Assembly: GCF_014643375.1 (NCBI RefSeq)
Contig: NZ_BMJJ01000005.1
Span: 186,001-250,000 of the forward strand
Reading direction: 5' to 3'
Origin: Aureimonas glaciei
Lineage (GTDB): Bacteria; Pseudomonadota; Alphaproteobacteria; Rhizobiales; Rhizobiaceae
Length of the DNA: 64,000 nt
This document shows, piece by piece, positions 36,731-45,780 of this stretch. Both the position numbers and the translations under genes were made by a program. Each line of letters opens with the position of its first letter. The stretch's first letter is position 1. The notes below the pieces were generated by a model. It was not told the origin of the DNA. It saw only the letters and a program-made list of their open reading frames with translations, and made no database searches.

Positions 36731-38944
36731 ATGGATCGCCGCGGGCGCCTCTTGGCCGGACTTGTCTCCGGCCTCATGATTTCCAGCGCCTATATCGCGC
36801 CGGTCCTGGCACAGGACGCGCCCGCAGAGGACGCCATCCTCCTGCAGCCGGTGACGCTGGTCGGCGGCGAAAAGCCCGCCACCGCGACGACGGCCGTGAC
36901 GCCGCTGACGCGGCGCGTCACCCGGGAAGAACTCGACGCCGCGCAGGTCGAGGACGTCGACGACATCGCGCGGCTCGATCCGGCGATCTCGTTCAGCGAG
37001 GGCTCGCAGAGCTTCAACATCCGCGGCCTCGACCGGAACCGCACGCTGACGACGATCGACGGCATCCGCGTCCCCTGGATCGAGGATGGCGCCCGCGGCG
37101 TGTCGGGCGGCGTCTCCGCCTTCGACTTCGACACGCTGTCGACGCTCGACATTGTCAAGGGCGCCGATTCCAGCGTCTACGGCGCCGGGGCGCTCGGCGG
37201 CGTCGTCAACCTGCGCACGCTCAATCCCGAGGATCTTCTACCGGGCAACAAGACGTTCGGCGGTCTCACCAAGGGCAGCTTCGACTCGAAGGACCAGAGC
37301 TGGAGCGTCGACCAGGCGCTCGCCGCTCGCATCGACCAGACCTTCCTGCTGCTGCAGGGCGGGTATCGCGACGGCCATGAGATCGAGAACCAGGGCGACA
37401 TCGGCGGCATCGGCACGACCCGCAGCGAAAAGCTGCCGCTCGACTACGACAACACCAACGTCCTGGCGAAGATCCGGCAGCATGTCGAGGGCGGCCATGT
37501 CTTCGGCGTGACCGGCGAATCCTACGACCGCGACGACGATATCGAGGCGCTGACGGAATCGCCGACGACCTACGACTACCGGGCCGGCGCCCCGTCCCGC
37601 GCCAAGAGCAACAAGCGCGAGCGTCTCTCGGCCAATTACGAATATGCACCGGAGAAGACCGACGGCACGATCAAGGCGGCGGAGGCGATCATCTACTGGC
37701 AGCGGCAGTCGCTCGACGACGACTTCTTCGGCAGCCGGCTGTCGATCCCGGCGGGCGACTACCGGCGCAAGGGCGAGCGCGAGGAGACGACCTACGGCGT
37801 CAACGGCAGCCTGCTCGCCGGCTTCGACACGGGCGCGGTGTCCCACGGCGTCAGCATCGGCGGCGAGATTTTCGGCAGCAAGGCGACGCAGTTCTCCAGC
37901 GGCGAGGATAACTGCCCGGCGCCGCCCTATACCGGCCGGTTCACCACCTGCAACTTCCTGCACACCAACCAGGCCGACATGCCGGAGACCGACGGCGCGA
38001 CGGTCGGCCTGTTCATCCAGGACGAGATCGGCCTCTTCGACGGCAGGGTGCGGCTGACCCCCGGCCTGCGCTACGACTGGTATCAGCAGACGCCGCAGGA
38101 GACCGACGGGTTCGCGGACAACGCGACCTATACCGGCCTACCCGAGGAATCCAGCGACTCCGCCGTCTCCGGGAAGCTGCGTGCCGAGTTCGACGCGACC
38201 GACGACGTGATGCTCTTTGCCCAATGGGCGCAGGGTTTTCGCGCCCCCACCGCGACGGAACTCTATCTCAGCTATGGCGGCCCCGGCACCTATCTGTCGC
38301 TCGGCAATCCTGGCCTCGATCCGGAAACGAGCAACGGCTTCGAGATCGGCGCCCAGCTCGGTGACGAGACCTTCGGCGGCTCGGTCAACGCCTTCTACAA
38401 CCGCTATGAGAACTTCATCGACACCGTCTCGGTCTCTGCCGCCAGTGTCGGCCTTCCCGCCGGCCTCTATCCTTTCGGCATCACCGGCTACGTCAACCGC
38501 GCCAATGTCGAGATCTACGGCGCCGAAGCCTCGGCGCACTTCAAGCTGGAGTCCGGCTGGCACGCCTCGGCATCGCTCGCCGCCTATGTGGGCCGCGATC
38601 GCGACACCGACGAGCACCTGAACTCGATCCCGGCGGTGAAGGGCATTCTCGGCCTCGGCTATGCCACCGACGTCTACGGCGCCGACGTGATGCTCACCGC
38701 CGCCGCCAAGCGCGACGATGTCGAGAACGACTTGTCGAAGACGCCGGCCTACGGCATCGTCGACCTCACCGGTTGGTGGGCGCCCGAGCAGCTCGCCGGA
38801 ACCAAGGTCAAGGCCGGCGTGTATAACCTGTTCGACGAGACCTATTACGACGCGCTGGACATCCCGGACTCGACCACGCTGCCGAAGGAGTACTTCACCG
38901 AGGCAGGCCGAACCTTCAAGGCCACGGTCAGCTTCCAGTTCTGA
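36731..38944 (+). CDS. hmuR: TonB-dependent heme/hemoglobin receptor
   Basis: 737 residues from the ATG at 36731 (AGGAG upstream). A signal peptide ends near PVLAQ. A TonB-box-like ILLQPVTLVGG is followed by the plug domain (DIARLDPAISFSEGSQSFNI, GADSSVYGAGALGGVVNLRT) and a 22-strand barrel ending in the outer-membrane signature FKATVSFQF. The FRAPTATEL and GNPGLDPETSNGFE region matches the FRAP/NPNL motif of heme receptors. It brings heme through the outer membrane with TonB energy. It is divergent from hmuPTUV with shared iron boxes, and the heme-degrading gene follows. Confidence 0.92.
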   Translation: MDRRGRLLAGLVSGLMISSAYIAPVLAQDAPAEDAILLQPVTLVGGEKPATATTAVTPLTRRVTREELDAAQVEDVDDIARLDPAISFSEGSQSFNIRGLDRNRTLTTIDGIRVPWIEDGARGVSGGVSAFDFDTLSTLDIVKGADSSVYGAGALGGVVNLRTLNPEDLLPGNKTFGGLTKGSFDSKDQSWSVDQALAARIDQTFLLLQGGYRDGHEIENQGDIGGIGTTRSEKLPLDYDNTNVLAKIRQHVEGGHVFGVTGESYDRDDDIEALTESPTTYDYRAGAPSRAKSNKRERLSANYEYAPEKTDGTIKAAEAIIYWQRQSLDDDFFGSRLSIPAGDYRRKGEREETTYGVNGSLLAGFDTGAVSHGVSIGGEIFGSKATQFSSGEDNCPAPPYTGRFTTCNFLHTNQADMPETDGATVGLFIQDEIGLFDGRVRLTPGLRYDWYQQTPQETDGFADNATYTGLPEESSDSAVSGKLRAEFDATDDVMLFAQWAQGFRAPTATELYLSYGGPGTYLSLGNPGLDPETSNGFEIGAQLGDETFGGSVNAFYNRYENFIDTVSVSAASVGLPAGLYPFGITGYVNRANVEIYGAEASAHFKLESGWHASASLAAYVGRDRDTDEHLNSIPAVKGILGLGYATDVYGADVMLTAAAKRDDVENDLSKTPAYGIVDLTGWWAPEQLAGTKVKAGVYNLFDETYYDALDIPDSTTLPKEYFTEAGRTFKATVSFQF

Positions 38945-38993
38945 CCCCGGCCAGAAACACCCAGCGCCAGCCATTACCACAGGGAGACTATCC

Positions 38994-39335
38994 ATGTTCA
39001 TCGCCATGAACCGCTTCAAGGTCGCCAAGGATTCGACCGAGGCCTTCGAGAAGATCTGGCTCGAGCGCGAGAGCCACTTGCAGGGCCTGCCGGGCTTTGC
39101 CGAATTCCACATGCTGCGCGGACCGGAGCGCGAGGAATACGTGCTCTACGCCTCGCACACGCTCTGGAACACCAAGGCGGATTTCGAGGCCTGGACGAAG
39201 TCGGAAGCTTTTCGCGCCGCCCATGCCCGCGGCAACACCAGCGGCCGGGCGCCGACCTATATCGGCCATCCCGAGTTCGAGGGCTTCGAGGTGTTCCAGC
39301 ACATCGTCGCCGACCGCGCCGCCGACGCGGCCTGA
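38994..39335 (+). CDS. IsdG/HmuQ-type heme-degrading monooxygenase
   Basis: 113 residues with an ABM (dimeric alpha/beta barrel) fold and an AGGGAG ribosome-binding site. The three catalytic residues of IsdG-type heme oxygenases are in place: Asn6 (FIAMNRFKV), Trp67 (FEAWTKSEAFRAAH) and His77. It lies 49 bases after the heme receptor gene on the same strand, as HmuQ/HmuD genes do in Bradyrhizobium, where they open the heme ring and release iron. The locus thus covers uptake and breakdown. An 18-base-stem terminator follows. Confidence 0.9.
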   Translation: MFIAMNRFKVAKDSTEAFEKIWLERESHLQGLPGFAEFHMLRGPEREEYVLYASHTLWNTKADFEAWTKSEAFRAAHARGNTSGRAPTYIGHPEFEGFEVFQHIVADRAADAA

Positions 39336-39373
39336 TTGACGGACATTCGCGGGGAACCGTCACCCGCCGTCAT

Positions 39374-39410
39374 CGTCGCCGGTCCGGTGCTCAGCACCGG
39401 GCCGGCGACG
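39374..39410. terminator. long bidirectional terminator hairpin
   Basis: Two 18-base arms (39374-39391 and 39393-39410) are complementary at 17 of 18 positions around a single base. The hairpin lies between the heme monooxygenase gene and the convergent sugar permease gene, each about 40 bases away. Rightward, only a short T-run (GTCGTTTG) follows. Confidence 0.7.
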
Positions 39411-39452
39411 TCGTTTGAGGCGAGGCTCGCTCCGCCTCGTCTGCCCCCGGTC

Positions 39453-40465
<1,013 letters not shown>

Positions 40466-40469
<4 letters not shown>

Positions 40470-42052
40470 CGCGTCGCTTCCTTTCCTCTGCTGAGCGCCA
40501 TCAGCGCCATCAGTCTGTCTTCGCTCGCCTCAGAAGCCGGCATCTCGCCGGTGATCCTTCCCGCCCGCATGGTGACGATGCGGTCGCTGACGGCGAGAAT
40601 CTCGGGGAGTTCCGAGGAGATCACCACCACCGCGATGCCGCGGGCGGCGAGTTGGACGAGGATCTGGTGCACCTCGGCCTTGGCACCGACATCGACGCCG
40701 CGCGTCGGCTCGTCGACGATCAAGACCTTGGGATCGCGCGCCAGCCAGCGGGCGAGGATCACCTTCTGCTGGTTGCCGCCGGAAAGGCCATCGATCCGCT
40801 GCCCGGCATGCGCCATGCGGATGTTGAGGAGTTTTCGAAAGCTGCCGAGCTCGTCCTGCTCGCGCCTTTCCGCCATGACCCCCATCCAGTTCGAATAGGC
40901 GTTCAGCGAGGCGACGGAGAAATTGGCGAGGATGCCGAGGGCGGGAAAGATCGCCTGGTGCTTGCGGTCCTCCGGCACGAGGCCGATGCCGAGGGCGATC
41001 GCGTCCGCCGGCGATTGCGGCGCGATCATCTCGCCGTCGAGCCGGAGCGTGCCGGCGGCAATGGCGTCCGCGCCAAAAATGGCGCGCGCCAGTTCCGTCC
41101 GGCCGGAGCCGACGAGGCCGGCAATGCCGAGGATCTCGCCCGAGCGCACGTCGAGGTCGACGCCGTCGAGGACGATGGCGTGCGGCGCCTCGGGGTCGCG
41201 CACGGTCTTCAGGCCGCGGACCTCGAGCCGCAGCCTGCCGGGCGCGCTGCGCTGGCTCGGCCGGGCATAGAGCTCGGACGCGGCCCGCCCGACCATTTTT
41301 TCGATGATCGCGGGCAGCGGGATTGGCGCGCCATCTCGCACCAGTTCGCCGGCGAGGCGCCCGTCGCGCAGCACCGTCATGCGGTCGCAGATGCTCGACG
41401 CCTCCTCCAGCCGGTGCGTCACGAACATGATCGCGACGCCCTCGCCGCGCAGCAGGTCCATGATGGAAAGAAGCCGCGTGACCTCGCTGTCCGAGAGGGC
41501 CGAGGTCGGCTCGTCCATGACGATGACGCGGGAGGAAAGGGAGAGAGCCCGGGCGATCTCCACCATCTGCTGCTCGGCGACGGAAAGCGCGGAGACCGGC
41601 GTCTGCGGATCGAGCGTGAGGCCGACGCGCGCGATGATGTCGCGGGCAGCGCTGCGCATGCCGCGCCAGTCGACCAGGCCGAACCGCCCGAGCGGCGCGC
41701 GGCCGATAAAAATGTTTTCGGCGACCGAGAGCGTCGGGATCAGGCTGAGTTCCTGGTAGATGGTGACGATGCCGAGCCGCCGCGCCGCCTGCGGGCTTTC
41801 GATCGTCACCGCCTCCCCGTCGATCAGGATCGTCCCGCTCGACGGCGGCTGCACGCCGGAAAGGATTTTGAGAAGCGTCGATTTGCCGGCGCCGTTCTCG
41901 CCCATCAGGCCGAGAATTTCGCCGCCGCTCAGCGTCAGCGAGACGTCGTCGAGCGCGGTGACGCCGGAAAAGTGCTTGGCGATGCCGCGCATTTCGAGCA
42001 GCGGCCGGTCCGGCCGGACGGCCGAGCGTGCCGCCGTGGCAGGTGACGTCAT
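40466..42052 (-). CDS. sugar ABC transporter ATP-binding protein (RbsA-like)
   Basis: 528 residues with two fused ATPase cassettes, as in RbsA/MglA. Cassette 1 has Walker A GENGAGKST, signature LSVAEQQMVEIARALS and Walker B RVIVMDEPTSAL. Cassette 2 has a degenerate Walker A (GLVGSGRTELARAIFG), signature LSGGNQQKVILARWL and Walker B KVLIVDEPTRGVDVG. This asymmetry is normal for the family. It powers the permease encoded next. It lies 71 bases after the binding-protein gene, with a hairpin in between. Confidence 0.94.
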
Positions 42053-42081
42053 GGGCAGAAGCCTCGAAGAGAGCCGCGGTG

Positions 42082-42106
42082 GGGCGCGCCGAAGGACGGC
42101 GCGCCC
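42082..42106 (-). terminator. intercistronic hairpin after sugar-binding protein gene
   Basis: GGGCGCGCC and GGCGCGCCC form a perfect 9-base stem with a 7-base loop between the binding-protein stop and the ATPase start on the minus strand. No T-tract is present. It probably protects the upstream message or reduces read-through. Confidence 0.5.
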
Positions 42107-42123
42107 GGCATGCCGGAGGGCTC

Positions 42124-43077
42124 TTAGGTCGTCTCGCCGATGCGCTCGGCCTTGTCGAGATTGTCCTTGCCGATGACGATCGGGGTCAGGAGAACCAGCG
42201 CCTCGGCCGGCTTGGTGCCGGACTTGGCGAAGTCGACGGCGATGCGCAGGGCCTGGCGCGACTGTTCGCCCGGGAACTGCTCGACCGTGCCGGCGAGCTT
42301 GCCGTCGCGCACCGCCACCAGCGCCTCGGGAAGCGCGTCGAAGCCGTAGATCTTGATGTCGGTGAAGCCGGCGCTCGCCGCCGCTTCCATCGCGCCGAGC
42401 GCCATGTCGTCATTGGCGCAGACGATGACATCCGGCTTGCCGTTGGCCGCCAGGCCGGCCTCGGTCACCGAGAGGGCCTCGGCGCGGGCGAAATTGGCCG
42501 TCTGCTCGAAGACGATCTTGTACTTGTCCTGGCCGTCGAGAATGGCGTGGACGCCCTTGTTGCGGTCGATGGCGGGACCCGCCCCCGGCTGCCCCTGCAG
42601 GTGGAAGATCGTCGCGCCGTCGGGGAAGGCCGCCATGATCGCCTGCGCCTGCGCCTCGCCGCCCTTGGCATTGTCCGCGCCGACATGGGCGAGGATGCCG
42701 TCGACGCCGTCGACGCGGCGGTCGATGGTGACGACGGGAATGCCCGCCGCCACGGCCTGCTCGACCGCGGGGGCCAGCGAGTTGACGTCGAGCGGCGAGA
42801 TGACGATGGCGCCGACCTTCTGAACGATGGCCGCCTCGACGTCGCCGGTCTGCTTGGGCGCGGAGTTCTGGCCGTCGCTCTCGATCAGGTTGATGCCGCC
42901 GATGGCCGTGGCCTCGACTTTGATCTGGTTCAGCATGTGGACGAAGAACGGAAAGCTGAGGCTCGGCACCGAGGCCAGCACGCTCAGATCACCGTCCGCT
43001 GCCCGGGCGACGACACCGGTCGCGGCGAAAACGCCGACGGCGGCCGAAGACAGCAGGAATGTACGCCTGTTCAACAT
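42124..43077 (-). CDS. sugar ABC transporter substrate-binding protein (RbsB-like)
   Basis: 317 residues from the ATG at 43077 (GGGGAGGAAAA upstream). The leader MLNRRTFLLSSAAVGVFAAT has a twin-arginine-like RR and an AxA cleavage site. The mature part is periplasmic-binding-protein type 1: AIVQKVGAIVISPLDVNSLA, GIPVVTIDRRVDG, NKGVHAILDG and PDVIVCANDDMALGA. It binds a pentose or hexose in the periplasm. It is first in the binding protein-ATPase-permease operon; the promoter lies in the 545-base gap to its right. Confidence 0.92.
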   Translation of the reverse strand: MLNRRTFLLSSAAVGVFAATGVVARAADGDLSVLASVPSLSFPFFVHMLNQIKVEATAIGGINLIESDGQNSAPKQTGDVEAAIVQKVGAIVISPLDVNSLAPAVEQAVAAGIPVVTIDRRVDGVDGILAHVGADNAKGGEAQAQAIMAAFPDGATIFHLQGQPGAGPAIDRNKGVHAILDGQDKYKIVFEQTANFARAEALSVTEAGLAANGKPDVIVCANDDMALGAMEAAASAGFTDIKIYGFDALPEALVAVRDGKLAGTVEQFPGEQSRQALRIAVDFAKSGTKPAEALVLLTPIVIGKDNLDKAERIGETT

Positions 43078-43622
43078 GGATTTTCCTCCCCTGACGGACC
43101 GGGACGCGCTCTTCGGCGGGCCTCTCATGTCCTTCGGGAAGGTTAGCGACGGGCGAAGAACTCGGCAAGAGCGCTGCGTCGGGAGAACACGTCCCGCCGT
43201 TCCGGCCGGCCGGGCATCGTCCAGCACGGCCCGGCAAAAGCCTGGACGGAAAGAAATGCCTCTTCGATGCGCAGCCCCTGCCCCAGAGGAAACCATCCTG
43301 CCTTTGCCGCAGGCGAGAACGAGCCTGCGCACCGCGGAAAGCCCCCAACTGACCGCAAAATGCCGATTTGCCCAACGCATGCCATTGCGGAAGATTACTC
43401 TTGGTATATAAATTTTCTTCATATGAATGTCGCCCTGTCGCTTCGCCCGGGTTGCGGGTGGCTGGAACGGGACAACAGGCGACAAACGACAGAGAAATTC
43501 GGAGGATCGAGGGCCAAGCGTCTGCGAAAAATACTGCCGAGGGAAAGATGATCCGGACGTCCTGCGGAGCAAGACAGCCGGTACGGGCATGAATTTCAGC
43601 TTGCACCATGGGGAAATCTGGT
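43078..43622. promoter_or_regulatory. divergent promoter region between sugar and betaine-type ABC operons
   Basis: No gene is visible. The key part is an AT-rich island at about 43398-43430: TTGCGG (43385-43390), a 16-base gap and TATAAA (43407-43412) would make a rightward promoter for the betaine-type operon. A perfect 10-base palindrome TTCATATGAA (43418-43427) lies right after it, at the expected transcription start, and is a candidate operator. The leftward promoter was not found. Confidence 0.5.
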
Positions 43623-44594
43623 ATGTCTATTGTCTGCTCGTCTTTCAAAGGCTCGTTGGCCGCCCTTGGTCTGGTCGCCATGACAGGCCTTCCCGCAGCC
43701 CATGCCGAGGCGCCGGAATCGAACGATCCGATCAAGATCGCTTTGTTCGACTGGACCAGCGTCAACCTCAACGCCAAGATCATGGGCGGCATAATGGAGA
43801 AGCTCGGCTACACCGTCGAGTATCCCACCGCCGACTACCTCTCCAGCCTCACCACCGGCCTCACCAATGGCGACCTGACGCTCGGCGCCGAGTTCTGGGC
43901 GACGACGGCCGGCGAGGCGATGGCGGCCTCCGACGCCACCGGCGAGACCGAGAACCTCGGCCCCCTCGGCCCCAAGGCCAAGGAAGAGTGGTGGTTTCCG
44001 GAATACATGAAGGAAAAATGCCCCGGCCTGCCCAACTGGGAGGCGCTGAAGGACCCGGCCTGCGCCGAAGCCTTCTCCACCGCCGAAACCGCGCCGAAAG
44101 GCCGCTATCTCGGCGGCCCGGTGACCTGGGAAGGGTTCGACGACGAGCGCGTCGTCACGCTCGGCCTGCCCTTCACCGTCATCCACGCCGGCACGGATGC
44201 GGCGATGTTCGCCGAACTCGACTCGGCCTATCAGCGCCAGGCGCCGATCATCCTCTGGGTCTACTCGCCGCACTGGGCGCCGGCCAAGTATAAGGGCGAA
44301 TGGGTCGAATTCCCGGAATATACCAAGGAATGCTACACCGACCCGAAATGGGGCAGCAATCCCGACGCCCTGTATGACTGCGGCAAGCCGTCTGGCGACA
44401 TCTACAAATATGCCTGGGCCGGCATGAAGGAAAAGTGGCCGGTCGCCTACAAGGTCGCCAAGGCCTACACCGTCGACACCGACACGCTGAACAAGATGAG
44501 CGGCGAGATCGACCTCGAGGGCAAGGCGCCGGAAGACGTCGCGGCCGAGTGGATCGCAGCCAACGAGGCGACCTGGAAGGCCTGGGCGCAGTAG
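43623..44594 (+). CDS. glycine betaine/proline-type ABC transporter substrate-binding protein (ProX/OpuAC-like)
   Basis: 323 residues from the ATG at 43623, preceded by GGGGA; an ATG at 43608 is less well placed. A signal peptide ends at AAHA-EA. OpuAC-type features include an early Trp (IALFDWTSVNLNAKIMGG), AEFWATTAGEA, and the aromatic segments PAYW-like ILWVYSPHWAPAKY and WWFPEYMKEKCPGLPNW. These Trp residues could form the cage for a quaternary ammonium group. Four cysteines may form disulfides (KCPGL, PACAE, KECYT, YDCGK). The ATPase and permease follow. Ligand: a betaine or similar zwitterion, inferred. Confidence 0.88.
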   Translation: MSIVCSSFKGSLAALGLVAMTGLPAAHAEAPESNDPIKIALFDWTSVNLNAKIMGGIMEKLGYTVEYPTADYLSSLTTGLTNGDLTLGAEFWATTAGEAMAASDATGETENLGPLGPKAKEEWWFPEYMKEKCPGLPNWEALKDPACAEAFSTAETAPKGRYLGGPVTWEGFDDERVVTLGLPFTVIHAGTDAAMFAELDSAYQRQAPIILWVYSPHWAPAKYKGEWVEFPEYTKECYTDPKWGSNPDALYDCGKPSGDIYKYAWAGMKEKWPVAYKVAKAYTVDTDTLNKMSGEIDLEGKAPEDVAAEWIAANEATWKAWAQ

Positions 44595-44703
44595 CGCGAT
44601 GCTGCGCCGGCCCTATGCCGACTGGACCTCGGCGCTGCGCCTTGCCGATGCGGGCGCCGCGCCTCCTCCCTTCGAAGGCAAGCGAGATCCGCGCGTGAAC
44701 GCC

Positions 44704-45780
44704 ATGACCGACCAGGCCCGCCTCTTAATCCCATCGGCCGCCGCCGACGTCCGCCCGGTCAAGCTCGCCTGCCGCAATGTCTGGAAGCTCTATGGCGAAG
44801 GCGGCGGCGAGGAATTTTTGGCCTCGCGCGACGGAATCGCGAGTTCCGCTGACCTCGCCGCGGCCCAGCTGATCGGGGCTGTCCGCAAGGTCGACCTTGA
44901 AATCCGCGCCGGCGAAATCTTCATCATCATGGGCCTCTCGGGCTCGGGCAAATCCACCCTGGTGCGCTGCATGTCGCGCCTGATCGAGCCGAGTTTCGGC
45001 AAGGTCGAGTTCGAGGGCCGCGACCTGATGACCATCTCGCCGGCCGAGCTGATCGAGATGCGGCGCCACCGCATGGGCATGGTGTTCCAGAATTTCGCTC
45101 TCCTGCCGCATCTCACCGTCCTTCAGAACATCGCCTTTCCCCTCGCCATGCAGGGCGTCGCCCGGCCGGCGCGCGAAGCGCGGGCACGCGAGATGATCCA
45201 GATGGTGAGCCTTTCCGGGCGCGAGAATTTCTACCCGCGCGAGCTCTCCGGTGGCCAGCAGCAGCGCGTCGGCATCGCCCGCAGTCTCGCCACCAATCCC
45301 GAGATCTGGTTCCTCGACGAGCCCTTCTCCGCTCTCGACCCGCTGATCCGGCGCGAGATGCAGGACGAGCTCCTCCGGCTGCAAGCGATCCTGCGCAAGA
45401 CCATCGTCTTCATCACCCATGACTTCGACGAGGCGATCCGCATCGCCGATCGCATCGCCATCATGAAGGACGGCGAGATCATCCAGATCGGCACGCCGGA
45501 GGAACTGGTGGTGCGCCCGGCCACCGACTATGTCGCCGCCTTCACCCGCGACGTGCAGCGCGCCAAGGTCGTCTCGGCCCGCCATCTGATGCAGCCCTGC
45601 AGCGGCGCCGCCGCTGCCGGCACCGTCGCGCCCGACGCCCGCATCGCCAGCTTTTCCGCCGGCATTGTCGCCGCAGGCCGTCCCTATGCCGTCCTCGATG
45701 CGAGCGGCACGCGCCTCGGCGAAGTGACGCCACAGGCGGTGATCGCGTTGCTCGCCGGCCTCGAGAGCGCTGCGACATGA
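44704..45780 (+). CDS. glycine betaine/proline-type ABC transporter ATP-binding protein (ProV-like)
   Basis: 358 residues from the ATG at 44704; the frame extends upstream to 44599 but without a ribosome-binding site. ProV-like features: KLYGEGGGEEFLASRD with the N-terminal extension before GAVRKVDLEI, Walker A GLSGSGKST, Q-loop GMVFQNFALLPHLTVLQN, signature LSGGQQQRVGIARSL and Walker B IWFLDEPFSALDPLIRREMQ. The C-terminal accessory domain is short and lacks the full pair of CBS motifs that sense ionic strength in some ProV proteins. The stop overlaps the permease start (ATGA). Confidence 0.92.
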   Translation: MTDQARLLIPSAAADVRPVKLACRNVWKLYGEGGGEEFLASRDGIASSADLAAAQLIGAVRKVDLEIRAGEIFIIMGLSGSGKSTLVRCMSRLIEPSFGKVEFEGRDLMTISPAELIEMRRHRMGMVFQNFALLPHLTVLQNIAFPLAMQGVARPAREARAREMIQMVSLSGRENFYPRELSGGQQQRVGIARSLATNPEIWFLDEPFSALDPLIRREMQDELLRLQAILRKTIVFITHDFDEAIRIADRIAIMKDGEIIQIGTPEELVVRPATDYVAAFTRDVQRAKVVSARHLMQPCSGAAAAGTVAPDARIASFSAGIVAAGRPYAVLDASGTRLGEVTPQAVIALLAGLESAAT

